Origin: Aurantimonadaceae bacterium | Lineage (GTDB): Bacteria; Pseudomonadota; Alphaproteobacteria; Rhizobiales; Rhizobiaceae | Length of the DNA: 54,962 bases | Direction: 5' to 3' | Assembly: GCA_947474855.1 (NCBI GenBank) | Contig: CANJKV010000010.1 | Span: 1-54,962 of the forward strand | In this document: positions 22,909 to 31,955 of the stretch, piece by piece | Layout of the letters: each line of letters opens with the position of its first letter | Numbering within the stretch: position 1 is the first letter of the stretch | Made by a program: the position numbers and the translations under genes | The notes under the pieces: model-generated | What the model was told of the DNA's origin: nothing | Databases searched by the model: none | Seen by the model: only the letters and a program-made list of their open reading frames with translations

Positions 22909-24897
22909 ATGCGCGGAGGCCGAATCCTATGGGGTCAGATCGCCGTGGTTTTCACCATCGTTGTGGTGACGACGTGGGCGGCGACGCAATGGACCGCCTG
23001 GCGGCTCGGCTTTCAATCCCAACTCGGCAATCCATGGTTCGAGTTGGCCGGCTGGCCGATCTACTATCCGCCTGCACTGTTCTGGTGGTGGTATGCTTTC
23101 GACGCCTATGCGCCTTCGATCTTTGTCGAGGGCGGCGGCATCGCGGCGTCGGGCGGCCTCACGGCCATAGCCGCCGCCATCCTCATGTCGATCATTCGGG
23201 CGCGGGAAGCCCGAAACGTCGCGACCTATGGTTCGGCGCGATGGGCGGAGGACAGGGAAATCCGCACCGCCGGATTGCTCGGCCCCGATGGCATCGTGCT
23301 CGGCCGCTACGACTGCGACTACCTGCGCCACGACGGGCCGGAACACGTCCTATGTTTCGCGCCGACGCGCAGCGGCAAGGGTGTCGGCTTGGTCGTTCCC
23401 ACCTTATTGACATGGCCGGGCTCGGCCATCGTCCACGACATCAAGGGCGAGAACTGGACTCTGACAGCAGGCTTCCGGGCGAAGCACGGCCGCGTCCTGT
23501 TGTTCGATCCGACCAACGCCAAATCCTCGGCCTACAACCCGCTGCTGGAGGTGCGGCAGGGTGAATGGGAAGTCCGCGACGTGCAGAATATCGCAGACAT
23601 ATTGGTCGATCCCGAAGGCAGCCTCGACAAACGAAACCACTGGGAAAAGACATCGCATTCGCTGCTTGTCGGCGCGATCCTGCATGTCCTCTACGCGGAG
23701 AAGGACAAGACGCTGGCAGGCGTCGCCAACTTCCTGTCCGATCCACGCCGTCCGGTGGAAGCCACCTTACGCGCGATGATGGACACGCCGCATCTCGGAG
23801 AAGCCGGCGTCCATCCCGTCATCGCGTCGTCGGCGCGAGAACTGCTGAACAAGTCCGAGAACGAGCGGTCGGGCGTGTTGAGCACGGCCATGTCGTTCCT
23901 GGGCTTATATCGCGATCCTGTCGTGGCCCGTGTAACGGCACGCTGCGACTGGCGCATCGCCGATCTGGTCGGCACCCTGGAGCCGGTCACGCTCTACCTC
24001 GTTGTGCCGCCCTCCGACATCAACCGCACCAAGCCTCTCATCCGGCTCATCCTCAACCAGATCGGGCGCAGGCTGACCGAGGAATTGCATACGTCCGGCA
24101 AGCGTCATCGCCTGCTCTTGATGCTCGACGAGTTTCCGACGCTCGGTCGTCTCGACTTCTTTGAATCCGCGCTGGCCTTCATGGCCGGTTACGGCCTCAA
24201 GAGCTTTTTGATCGCGCAGTCGCTCAACCAGATCGAACGCGCTTATGGGCCGAATAACTCGATCCTCGACAACTGCCATGTCCGCGTCGCCTTCGCCACC
24301 AACGATGAGCGCACGGCGAAACGGATCAGCGATGCGCTCGGCACCGCGACCGAGCTACGAGATTCCACCAACTACGCTGGGCACCGACTCGCGCCGTGGT
24401 TAGGGCATCTCATGGTCTCGCGACAGGAGACTGCCCGGCCGCTCATGACGCCCGGAGAGATCATGCAGCTTCCGCCGACCGAGGAAATCGTCATGGTCGC
24501 CGGCACGCCGCCGATCCGGGCAAAGAAGGCGCGCTACTTCGAGGACGCACGGTTTCAGGAACGCCTCCTACCGCCGCCCGATCTGGCATCCGTTCCGTCC
24601 GCGCCAAACCCATCATCCGACGACTGGTCGAGCCGCGTAGTGACGGCAGCAAAGGCCACGCACACGACCGCAAACAGTGGGAGCGAGGGCGATCCTGACA
24701 ATGCCGGCATCCGCCGCGAGCCGGAATTGCCCGAGCATGAGGAAATCGTTGCGCTGCCACACCCGCCCGACCAGGAGTTCGATTTGCTGGACGACGAACC
24801 GGACGTTGACGCGGCCAAGGCTCGCGCCATGCGTTCGCGTATGCGGACGGTGGCGCGGCAAGCCTCGCTCGACCCCGGCGACGGCATCGAGCTTTGA
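22909..24897 (+). CDS. traG: conjugal transfer coupling protein TraG (VirD4 family)
   Basis: A 662-residue coupling ATPase that brings the relaxase-DNA complex to the secretion channel. Two N-terminal membrane segments lie at residues 8-25 and 70-100. The Walker A is FAPTRSGKGVGLVVPTLL near residue 150 and Walker B is LLLMLDEFPTLGRL near residue 404, followed by GYGLKSFLIAQSLNQIERAYG, a VirD4 signature. The C-terminal 90 residues are acidic and poorly conserved. ATG 22909 has TGGAG five bases upstream and is preferred to an earlier in-frame codon at 22891. The CopG gene follows after 11 bases. Confidence 0.95.
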   Translation: MRGGRILWGQIAVVFTIVVVTTWAATQWTAWRLGFQSQLGNPWFELAGWPIYYPPALFWWWYAFDAYAPSIFVEGGGIAASGGLTAIAAAILMSIIRAREARNVATYGSARWAEDREIRTAGLLGPDGIVLGRYDCDYLRHDGPEHVLCFAPTRSGKGVGLVVPTLLTWPGSAIVHDIKGENWTLTAGFRAKHGRVLLFDPTNAKSSAYNPLLEVRQGEWEVRDVQNIADILVDPEGSLDKRNHWEKTSHSLLVGAILHVLYAEKDKTLAGVANFLSDPRRPVEATLRAMMDTPHLGEAGVHPVIASSARELLNKSENERSGVLSTAMSFLGLYRDPVVARVTARCDWRIADLVGTLEPVTLYLVVPPSDINRTKPLIRLILNQIGRRLTEELHTSGKRHRLLLMLDEFPTLGRLDFFESALAFMAGYGLKSFLIAQSLNQIERAYGPNNSILDNCHVRVAFATNDERTAKRISDALGTATELRDSTNYAGHRLAPWLGHLMVSRQETARPLMTPGEIMQLPPTEEIVMVAGTPPIRAKKARYFEDARFQERLLPPPDLASVPSAPNPSSDDWSSRVVTAAKATHTTANSGSEGDPDNAGIRREPELPEHEEIVALPHPPDQEFDLLDDEPDVDAAKARAMRSRMRTVARQASLDPGDGIEL

Positions 24898-24908
24898 AGG
24901 ACACGCCG

Positions 24909-25370
24909 ATGACCAGCCGAACCCGCATGAACGTCTATTTCGACCCGGACTTGCTCGCCCAGGTCGAGGCGCTGGCGCTGCGCCGGCAAGTGTCCAAGTC
25001 CGCCATCGTCGAGGCCGCCGTCGCATCCTTCCTGTCCGGCGACACGTCGGATCGGCTGGAAGCGGCCATGTCGCGCCGCCTCGACAAGCTCGGCCGTCAG
25101 ATCGACACGCTCGACGAAGATCTCGCCGTGCTCGGCGAGACCGTCTCGCTGTTCATCCGCATCTGGCTTGCCTCCACGCCGCCGCTGCCGGAGAGCGCGC
25201 AAGCCTCCGCCCGCGCGAAGGGAGCCGAACGGTTCGAGGGCTTCATGCAGTCGCTCGGCCGGCGTCTGGCGACCGGCGACAGATTCCTCAAAGAGCTGTC
25301 GCGCGATGTCGATTCGCTTCAAGATCGTCCATCGCAAGATCAGTGCGAGACGGATCGAGACCATACCTGA
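24909..25370 (+). CDS. CopG family ribbon-helix-helix regulator
   Basis: A 153-residue protein. The first 45 residues, TRMNVYFDPDLLAQVEALALRRQVSKSAIVEAAVASFL, form the ribbon-helix-helix. A helical region follows (RLDKLGRQIDTLDEDLAVLGETVSLFIRIWL), probably a coiled coil with a hydrophobic patch. Genes of this kind regularly lie between traG and trbB in alphaproteobacterial ICEs and are assumed to repress the trb operon. The trbB leader begins about 60 bases past its stop codon. Confidence 0.88.
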   Translation: MTSRTRMNVYFDPDLLAQVEALALRRQVSKSAIVEAAVASFLSGDTSDRLEAAMSRRLDKLGRQIDTLDEDLAVLGETVSLFIRIWLASTPPLPESAQASARAKGAERFEGFMQSLGRRLATGDRFLKELSRDVDSLQDRPSQDQCETDRDHT

Positions 25371-25432
25371 ATATTCAATCCATCCTATTCGCCGCCGATG
25401 GCCGCCGATCACCGCACCCTCTTCGATAGTTG

Positions 25433-25511
25433 TTGAATAGGCCCGATTTCAGGCTCTTTTAATCGACCCCGTTGCGGGGACCATCTGTTGCGCCCCGTCA
25501 GGAAACGGGGC
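25433..25511 (+). promoter_or_regulatory. possible trb operon promoter and paired hairpins
   Basis: TTGAAT (25433) and TTTAAT (25458) could be -35 and -10 with a 19-base spacer. Downstream, CCCCG-TTG-CGGGG (25467-25479) and GCCCCGT-CAGGAA-ACGGGGC (25492-25511) form two hairpins whose arms could also pair with each other. The second has the trbB ribosome-binding site AGGAA in its loop, 11 bases before the ATG. Confidence 0.4.
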
Positions 25512-25515
25512 CGAT

Positions 25516-26499
25516 ATGACTGCCACTCACCACAAACCGGAAGCGATCCAGCGCGGCGCGCGGATGCTGCGCACCGCGCTCGGCGCGGCCATCGCGCGGT
25601 ATCTCGAAGACCCGGCCGTGGTCGAGGTCATGCTGAATCCAGACGGCCGGATTTGGGTGGACCGGCTGTCCGAAGGGCTGGCCGATACGGGTGAGATGAT
25701 GTCCGCCGCTGATGGCGAACGCATCGTGCGCCTGGTCGCCCACCATGTCGGCGCGGAGGTTCATGCCCGCAGCCCTCGCGTCTCGGCCGAGCTGCCCGAG
25801 AGCGGCGAGCGGTTCGAGGGGCTATTGCCGCCCGTGGTCATCGGCCCGACCTTCGCCATCCGCAAGCCCGCCGTCGCGGTGTTCACGCTCGACGACTATG
25901 TGGCCGCAGGCATCATGACCGCCGACCAGGCCGCGACGCTGCGCGCGGCCGTCGCGTCCCGCGCCAACATCCTCGTGGCGGGCGGGACATCGACCGGCAA
26001 GACCACGCTCACCAACGCGCTGCTCGCCGAGGTGGCGAAGGGGTCGGATCGCGTCGTCATCATCGAGGATACGCGCGAGCTGCAATGCCGCGCCGAAAAC
26101 CTCGTCTCCATGCGGACGAAAGACGGCGTGGCGACGCTATCGGATTTGGTCCGGTCTTCGCTGCGCCTGCGCCCCGACCGCATTCCCATCGGTGAGGTGC
26201 GCGGCGCGGAAGCCCTCGACCTTCTGAAAGCGTGGGGCACCGGCCATCCGGGCGGGCTTGGCACCATTCACGCCGGCTCCGGCATCGGCGCGCTCCGCCG
26301 CCTTGAACAGCTCATTCAAGAGGCCGTCGTCACGGTCCCGCGCGCCCTGATCGCGGAGACCATCGACCTTGTTGCCGTCCTCTCCGGGCGCGGTTCCGCG
26401 CGCCGGCTGGCCGAACTCGCCCGCGTCGAAGGGCTCGGCCCGGACGGCGACTACCGCATCACCCCAGCCACCAACCCCAGCACAGGAGACCCTTCATGA
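25516..26499 (+). CDS. trbB: conjugal transfer ATPase TrbB (VirB11 family)
   Basis: A 327-residue VirB11-type traffic ATPase that powers pilus assembly and substrate transfer as a cytoplasmic hexamer. The N-terminal domain is [25 protein letters not shown]. Walker A is [17 protein letters not shown] near residue 154, then the Asp box [11 protein letters not shown] near 181, Walker B region [24 protein letters not shown] and a His box GTIHAGSG. It starts the trb operon and overlaps trbC by four bases. Confidence 0.95.
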   Translation: MTATHHKPEAIQRGARMLRTALGAAIARYLEDPAVVEVMLNPDGRIWVDRLSEGLADTGEMMSAADGERIVRLVAHHVGAEVHARSPRVSAELPESGERFEGLLPPVVIGPTFAIRKPAVAVFTLDDYVAAGIMTADQAATLRAAVASRANILVAGGTSTGKTTLTNALLAEVAKGSDRVVIIEDTRELQCRAENLVSMRTKDGVATLSDLVRSSLRLRPDRIPIGEVRGAEALDLLKAWGTGHPGGLGTIHAGSGIGALRRLEQLIQEAVVTVPRALIAETIDLVAVLSGRGSARRLAELARVEGLGPDGDYRITPATNPSTGDPS

Positions 26500-26828
26500 T
26501 CCACACGCTTTCGCGCGGCTATCGCCTCGTTGCGACCGCCGTAACCACGCTCACCATCAGCACCATGTTCGCACCGGCCGCCCATGCGTCCGGCTCCTCA
26601 ATGCCGTGGGAAGCACCGCTGCAATCCATCCTCGAATCCATCGAGGGGCCGGTCGCAAAAATCATCGCCGTAATCGTTATCATCGCAACCGGCCTCGCAC
26701 TGGCCTTCGGCGATACCTCGGGCGGCTTTCGCCGACTCATCCAGATCGTCTTCGGTCTGTCCATCGCCTTCGCGGCATCGAGCTTCTTCCTGTCGTTCTT
26801 CTCGTTCGGCGGCGGGGCGCTCGTCTGA
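26496..26828 (+). CDS. trbC: conjugal transfer pilin TrbC
   Basis: A 110-residue pro-pilin. A long signal peptide (RLVATAVTTLTISTMFAPAAHA) is followed by SSMPWEAPLQSILESIEGPVAKIIAVIVIIATGLALAFGDTSGGFRRLIQIVFGLSIAFAASSFFL, with the two membrane helices typical of TrbC/VirB2 pilins. In the family it is trimmed and made cyclic by TraF, whose gene is at 15787. It overlaps trbB by four bases and trbD by one. Confidence 0.93.
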   Translation: MIHTLSRGYRLVATAVTTLTISTMFAPAAHASGSSMPWEAPLQSILESIEGPVAKIIAVIVIIATGLALAFGDTSGGFRRLIQIVFGLSIAFAASSFFLSFFSFGGGALV

Positions 26829-27109
26829 TGGCGGGCGGTTTCGAACAGCTCGACGCGGTGCCGGGCTTCACTGTCCCGGTCCACCGGGCGCTGACCGAGC
26901 ATATTCTGCTCGGCGGCGCACCGCGCTCCATCGCCATCATGAACGGGACGCTGGCCGGGGCCGTGGGCCTCGGCCTGCGCCTCTGGCTGGTCGGCCTCGC
27001 CATATGGGCGGTCGGTCATTTCGCGTCCGTATGGGCGGCGAAGCGCGATCCCCAATTCGTCGAAGTCGGGCGGCGGCATCTTCGCATCCCCGCGAACCTT
27101 TCAGCGTGA
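26828..27109 (+). CDS. trbD: conjugal transfer protein TrbD (VirB3-like)
   Basis: A 93-residue inner-membrane protein of the VirB3 family. It has the pattern PGFTVPVHRALTEHILLGGAPRSIAIMNGTLAGAVGLGLRLWLVGLAIWAVGHFASVWAAKRDPQF, with one long hydrophobic hairpin. It works with TrbE in pilus assembly. The start ATG overlaps the trbC stop (TGATG), and TrbE starts 11 bases after its stop codon. Confidence 0.93.
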   Translation: MAGGFEQLDAVPGFTVPVHRALTEHILLGGAPRSIAIMNGTLAGAVGLGLRLWLVGLAIWAVGHFASVWAAKRDPQFVEVGRRHLRIPANLSA

Positions 27110-27119
27110 GGGCGCGTCC

Positions 27120-29576
27120 ATGATGAACCTCGCCGAATATCGCCGCACCGCCAGTCGCCTTGCCGACTATCTGCCCTGGGCCGCGCTTGTCGGCCCTGGC
27201 GTCGTCTTGAACAAGGATGGGAGTTTTCAGAGGACGGCGAAGTTTCGCGGTCCCGATCTGGATTCCGCCGTCGCGGCCGAACTGGTCGCCGTCGCCGGCC
27301 GTATCAACAACGCCTTCCGCCGTCTCGGATCGGGCTGGGCGATTTTCGTGGAGGCGCAGCGCACCGAAGCCGCGACCTATCCCGACAGCACCTTTCCCGA
27401 TCCGGCATCCGGGCTGCTCGACGCCGAACGCAAGGCCGCATTCGAGGAAGCCGGCGCGCATTTCGTGTCGGGCTATTTCCTCACCTTCCTCTATCTACCT
27501 CCCGCCGAGGACGTCGCCCGCGCCGAGACATGGCTTTACGAGGGCCGCGAGCAATCGGGCGTCGATCCCCATGAGGTCATGCGCGGTTTCATCGACCGCA
27601 CCGACCGCGTGCTCGCCTTGCTCGACGGCTTCATGCCCGAATGCGGTTGGTTGAGCGACAGTGCGACGCTGACCTATTTGCACTCGACGGTTTCGACCAA
27701 CCGGCATCGCGTCCGGGTTCCCGAAACGCCGGTCTATCTTGACGCGCTGCTCGCCGACCAGCCTTTGACCGGAGGGCTGGAGCCGCGCCTGGGCAACCAG
27801 AATCTCCGCATTCTGACTGTCATCGGATTCCCGACCGCGACGACGCCCGGCCTGCTCGACGATTTGAATCGGCTGGCCTTCCTGTATCGCTGGAGCACGC
27901 GCGCGGTCCTGCTCGACAAGACCGACGCGACCAAGCTGCTCACCAAAATCCGCCGCCAATGGTTTGCCAAGCGCAAGAGCATCGCCGCGATCTTGAAGGA
28001 GGTCATGACGAACGAGGCGTCTGCGCTGGTCGATACAGACGCCGCTAACAAGGCCGCCGACGCCGACATGGCCCTGCAGGAGCTTGGGGCCGACGTGGCG
28101 GGCATGGCCTATGTCACGGCGACCATAACCGTTTGGGACGTCGATCCCCGGATTGCCGACGAGAAATTGCGGCTGGCCGAGAAAGTCATCCAGGGCCGCG
28201 ACTTCACGGCGATGGTCGAGACGGTCAACTCGGTTGACGCATGGCTCGGCAGCTTGCCCGGCCACGCCTACGCGAACGTCCGGCAGCCGCCCATCAGCAC
28301 CTTGAATCTCGCCCACATGATCCCGCTTTCAGCGGTGTGGGCGGGGCCGGAACGGGACGAGCATTTCGGTGCGCCCCCTCTGCTTTATGCAAAGACCGAA
28401 GGCTCCACCCCGTTCCGGTTTTCCCTTCATGTCGGCGACGTGGGCCACACCCTCGTCGTCGGTCCCACAGGCGCAGGCAAGAGCGTGTTGCTCGCGCTCA
28501 TGGCCTTGCAGTTCCGCCGTTACGACCGCAGCCAAGTGTTCGCCTTCGATTTCGGCGGCAGCATCCGTGCCGCGTCGCTCGCCATGGGCGGCGACTGGCA
28601 CGACCTGGGCGGCGGGTTGACCGAAGGTTCGGACGTTTCCGTATCGCTCCAGCCGCTTGCCCGGATCGACGATACCTATGAACGCGCCTGGGCGACCGAC
28701 TGGATCGTGGCCATCCTCATGCGCGAAGGCGTCACGATCACCCCGGAGGTGAAGGAACACATCTGGACGGCGCTGACATCGCTTGCCTCCGCGCCGGTCG
28801 GAGAACGCACCATCACCGGCCTTGCGGTGCTGTTGCAATCCAACGACCTCAAACAAGCCCTTCGCCCGTATTGCGTCGGCGGTCCTTATGGCCGGCTGCT
28901 CGACGCCGAGGCCGAGCACCTGGGCGCGGCCGACGTGCAGGCGTTCGAGATCGAGGGGCTTGTCGGCACCGGGGCTGCGCCCGCCGTGCTGGCTTATCTG
29001 TTTCACCGCATCGGCGACAGGCTCGACGGGCGGCCGACGCTTCTCATCATAGATGAAGGCTGGCTTGCGCTCGACGACGAGGGGTTCGCCGGCCAGCTCC
29101 GCGAATGGCTCAAAACGCTGCGCAAGAAGAACGCCAGCGTTATCTTCGCCACGCAAAGCCTGTCCGACATCGACAATTCAGCTATCGCGCCGGCCATCAT
29201 CGAAAGCTGCCCGACGCGGCTGCTCTTGCCGAACGAACGCGCCATCGAGCCGCAGATCACGACCATCTATCGGCGATTTGGCCTGAATGACCGGCAGATA
29301 GAAATCCTCGCAAGGGCGACGCCGAAGCGGGATTACTACTGCCAAAGCCGCAGGGGTAATCGCCTCTTCGAACTGGGCCTGTCCGAAGTCGGCCTCTCGC
29401 TCTGCGCCGCATCCTCGAAAACCGACCAGACGCTCATTGCGCAGATCGTGGCCGATCACGGCCGCGACGGTTTCCTCGCCGCGTGGCTCGCGGCCCGCGA
29501 AGTGGGCTGGGCCGTCGATCTTCTCCCCGGCTTCCCGACGCTCATCCCCCAAACCGAAAAGGAGACCCAATCATGA
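27120..29576 (+). CDS. trbE: conjugal transfer ATPase TrbE (VirB4 family)
   Basis: An 818-residue VirB4-type ATPase, the largest engine of the secretion channel. The N-terminal half holds the CagE/VirB4 domain, including MNLAEYRRTASRLADYLPWAALVGPGVVLNKDGSF. Walker A is VVGPTGAGKSVLLALMALQF near residue 446 and Walker B TLLIIDEGWLALDDEG near 640, then KNASVIFATQSLSDIDNS and CPTRLLLPNERA. Length is normal for TrbE. ATG 27120 is followed by a second ATG; either may be used. It overlaps trbJ by four bases. Confidence 0.95.
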   Translation: MMNLAEYRRTASRLADYLPWAALVGPGVVLNKDGSFQRTAKFRGPDLDSAVAAELVAVAGRINNAFRRLGSGWAIFVEAQRTEAATYPDSTFPDPASGLLDAERKAAFEEAGAHFVSGYFLTFLYLPPAEDVARAETWLYEGREQSGVDPHEVMRGFIDRTDRVLALLDGFMPECGWLSDSATLTYLHSTVSTNRHRVRVPETPVYLDALLADQPLTGGLEPRLGNQNLRILTVIGFPTATTPGLLDDLNRLAFLYRWSTRAVLLDKTDATKLLTKIRRQWFAKRKSIAAILKEVMTNEASALVDTDAANKAADADMALQELGADVAGMAYVTATITVWDVDPRIADEKLRLAEKVIQGRDFTAMVETVNSVDAWLGSLPGHAYANVRQPPISTLNLAHMIPLSAVWAGPERDEHFGAPPLLYAKTEGSTPFRFSLHVGDVGHTLVVGPTGAGKSVLLALMALQFRRYDRSQVFAFDFGGSIRAASLAMGGDWHDLGGGLTEGSDVSVSLQPLARIDDTYERAWATDWIVAILMREGVTITPEVKEHIWTALTSLASAPVGERTITGLAVLLQSNDLKQALRPYCVGGPYGRLLDAEAEHLGAADVQAFEIEGLVGTGAAPAVLAYLFHRIGDRLDGRPTLLIIDEGWLALDDEGFAGQLREWLKTLRKKNASVIFATQSLSDIDNSAIAPAIIESCPTRLLLPNERAIEPQITTIYRRFGLNDRQIEILARATPKRDYYCQSRRGNRLFELGLSEVGLSLCAASSKTDQTLIAQIVADHGRDGFLAAWLAAREVGWAVDLLPGFPTLIPQTEKETQS

Positions 29577-30337
29577 CCATTCGCCCTTTCAGCTCGCGCG
29601 CCGTCTTCATGGCCGCGACCATGCTCGCCGCGCCGCTAGTCGTGTCGTCGATGATCGCGACGCCCGCGCACGCCATCATCGTGTTCGACCCGTCGAATTA
29701 TGCGCAAAACGTGCTGACCGCCGCGCGCTCGCTGGAGCAAATCACCCACCAGATCACCAGCCTCCAGAACGAAGCGCAGATGCTCATCAACCAGGCGCGC
29801 AATCTGGCGAGCCTGCCATATTCGGCGCTCCAGCAGATTCAGCAATCGGTTCAGAAGACGCAGCAGCTTTTGAACCAGGCGCAGAACATCGCCTTCAACG
29901 TCCAGCAGATCGACCAGGCGTTCCAGCAGCAATACGGCAACGTATCCATGTCGGCGAGCAACCAGCAACTCGTCGCTGACGCCCGCGCCCGCTGGAAAAA
30001 CACGGTCGGCGGCTTGCAGGACGCCATGCGCGTTCAGGCCGGTGTCGTTGGCAACATCGACAGCAACCGCACGCAAATGTCGGAGCTTGTCGGCCGCAGC
30101 CAGTCGGCAACCGGCGCTCTCCAGGCAACGCAAGCGGGCAATCAAATCCTTGCCCTGCAATCGCAGCAGCTTTCCGACCTTGTGGCGCTTCTTGCAGCCA
30201 ACGGCCGGGCGGGCGCGCTGACCGAAGCCGAACGGACGGCGGCGGCCGAACAGGGCCGCGAGCAACGCCGCCGCTTCCTTACGCCCGGCAGCGGCTACAC
30301 GCCCGGCAACGCGCAGATGTTCAATAACGGCAATTGA
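29573..30337 (+). CDS. trbJ: P-type conjugal transfer protein TrbJ (VirB5-like)
   Basis: A 254-residue periplasmic protein with a signal peptide (MAATMLAAPLVVSSMIATPAHA) followed by IIVFDPSNYAQNVLTAARSLEQITHQITSLQNEAQMLINQARNL, the TrbJ signature. The middle is a long glutamine-rich coiled coil (QIQQSVQKTQQLLNQAQNIAFNVQQIDQAFQQQYG). It is the likely pilus-tip or channel accessory protein. It starts at ATG 29573, overlapping the trbE stop; a frame open further upstream is only read-through in trbE. Confidence 0.93.
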   Translation: MTIRPFSSRAVFMAATMLAAPLVVSSMIATPAHAIIVFDPSNYAQNVLTAARSLEQITHQITSLQNEAQMLINQARNLASLPYSALQQIQQSVQKTQQLLNQAQNIAFNVQQIDQAFQQQYGNVSMSASNQQLVADARARWKNTVGGLQDAMRVQAGVVGNIDSNRTQMSELVGRSQSATGALQATQAGNQILALQSQQLSDLVALLAANGRAGALTEAERTAAAEQGREQRRRFLTPGSGYTPGNAQMFNNGN

Positions 30338-30347
30338 GGGCGCAGCC

Positions 30348-30638
30348 ATGGACGGCAAGATGCTGGCCCGGCTGGGCGCTATCGTATTCGTGGCCATCGC
30401 GATCACGGCGACGGCCATCGAAATGACCCGCAAGGAGGACGCGCCGGCATCGCCGCCGCGTCTTCTCCAGCCCGACCGCGACCCGCTGCGCGAAGGGCGG
30501 CGCCGGTGCCAGCAGCTTGGGGCAACGGCCGCCAGCGACGCGGAATGCCTGCGCGTATGGGCCGAAACTCGCGACCGCTTTCTCGACCGCACGCGCGCGC
30601 CGGCCGCGCCCGCTTCCAACACCAGCGAAGGGCGGTGA
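30348..30638 (+). CDS. trbK: putative entry-exclusion protein TrbK-alt
   Basis: A 96-residue protein with an N-terminal membrane segment (MLARLGAIVFVAIAITATAIEM) and a conserved tail RRCQQLGATAASDAECLRVWAETRDRFL containing two cysteines, the pattern of the alternative TrbK proteins found in alphaproteobacterial trb operons. TrbK in IncP plasmids blocks entry of a second copy of the same element; for this version that role is assumed by position. It lacks the lipobox of classical TrbK. Confidence 0.82.
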   Translation: MDGKMLARLGAIVFVAIAITATAIEMTRKEDAPASPPRLLQPDRDPLREGRRRCQQLGATAASDAECLRVWAETRDRFLDRTRAPAAPASNTSEGR

Positions 30639-30641
30639 CGC

Positions 30642-31955
30642 ATGGGCGGCGCTGGCGTCATCGACAATTTCCTCGGCACCTTCACCCGCTACATCGACTC
30701 CGGTTTTGGGTTGCTCGGCGGCGAGGTCGCGTTCATCGCGACCACGCTCATCGTCATCGACGTGACCTTAGCGGCTCTGTTCTGGAGCTGGAGCGCGGAC
30801 GACGACATTATTGCGCGGCTGGTGAAGAAGACGCTGTTCGTCGGCGTCTTCGCCTATCTCATCGGCAACTGGAACAACCTTGCGAAGATCGTTTTCGACA
30901 GCTTTGCCGGCCTGGGCCTGAAAGCATCCGGCACGGGCTTCACCGCGCAGGATTTGATGCGGCCGGGCAAGGTCGCGCAAACCGGCCTCGATGCCGCACG
31001 GCCTCTGCTCGATTCCATTTCCGATCTTATGGGCTGGGTTGCGTTCTTCGAGAACTTCATTCAGATCGCGTGCCTGCTGTTCGCCTGGGCGCTCGTCATC
31101 CTCGCCTTCTTCATCCTCGCCATCCAGCTTTTCGTGACGCTGATCGAGTTCAAATTGAGCACGCTGGCGGGCTTTGTGCTGATCCCGTTCGGCCTGTTCG
31201 GCAAGACCGCCTTCGTGGCCGAGCGCGTGCTTGGCAACGTGATTTCCAGCGGCATCAAGGTTCTGGTGCTCGCCGTCATTGTCGGCATCGGCTCGACGCT
31301 GTTCTCGCAATTCACGGCTGGTTTCGGCGGCCAGACGCCGAGCATCGACGACGCCATGGCCGTCGTGCTCGCTGCATTGTCGCTCGTCGGCCTGGGCATC
31401 TTCGGCCCCGGCATTGCTTCCGGCCTTGTCAGCGGAGGTCCGCAGCTTGGCGCGGGCGCAGCAGTCGGCACCGGACTTGCTGTTGGCGGCGCAGCACTTG
31501 CCACAGGCGGCGCGGCCGGACTTGCCGCGAAGGCAGGCGCAGCCGCCGTGCGCGGCGGCGCAACCGCAGCCGGCGCAGCATCCGCAGCCTATAGCCTTGG
31601 TTCGTTCGGTCAGTCCGGCGCGGCAGGCGTCGCATCCGGCCTGGGCGGCGTCGCACGTGCCGCAGGCAGCGCGGCCACGTCACCGCTTCGCCGGGCGGCA
31701 GCAAGCGTCAAATCCAGTTTCTCCGAAGGCGTGAAGGCCGGATTCGGCGCGACGGGCGGCACGCCGCCCGCAGGATCAGCCGGCAGCACGTCGGCATCCG
31801 CGCCGGCCGCTGGCGCATCGCCTGGCTGGGCGCAGCGGATGCGACAGGGCGGCCAGACAGCCCATGCCGTTCAGACCGCCGCGCACGCCGTCCGCTCCGG
31901 CGACAGCCACGCCTCCGGTTCTTCCGTCAACCTCTCTGAAAGCGACCGCACATGA
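30642..31955 (+). CDS. trbL: P-type conjugal transfer protein TrbL (VirB6-like)
   Basis: A 437-residue polytopic inner-membrane protein. The head is GVIDNFLGTFTRYIDSGFGLLGGEVAFIATTLIVIDVTLAALFW, with about five to six more helices, including FEDF-like segments AFFENFIQIACLLFAWALVILAFFILAIQLFVTLIEFKLS. The last 150 residues are Gly/Ala/Ser-rich and variable, as usual in this family. It forms the DNA passage in the inner membrane. The stop overlaps trbF by four bases. Confidence 0.93.
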   Translation: MGGAGVIDNFLGTFTRYIDSGFGLLGGEVAFIATTLIVIDVTLAALFWSWSADDDIIARLVKKTLFVGVFAYLIGNWNNLAKIVFDSFAGLGLKASGTGFTAQDLMRPGKVAQTGLDAARPLLDSISDLMGWVAFFENFIQIACLLFAWALVILAFFILAIQLFVTLIEFKLSTLAGFVLIPFGLFGKTAFVAERVLGNVISSGIKVLVLAVIVGIGSTLFSQFTAGFGGQTPSIDDAMAVVLAALSLVGLGIFGPGIASGLVSGGPQLGAGAAVGTGLAVGGAALATGGAAGLAAKAGAAAVRGGATAAGAASAAYSLGSFGQSGAAGVASGLGGVARAAGSAATSPLRRAAASVKSSFSEGVKAGFGATGGTPPAGSAGSTSASAPAAGASPGWAQRMRQGGQTAHAVQTAAHAVRSGDSHASGSSVNLSESDRT

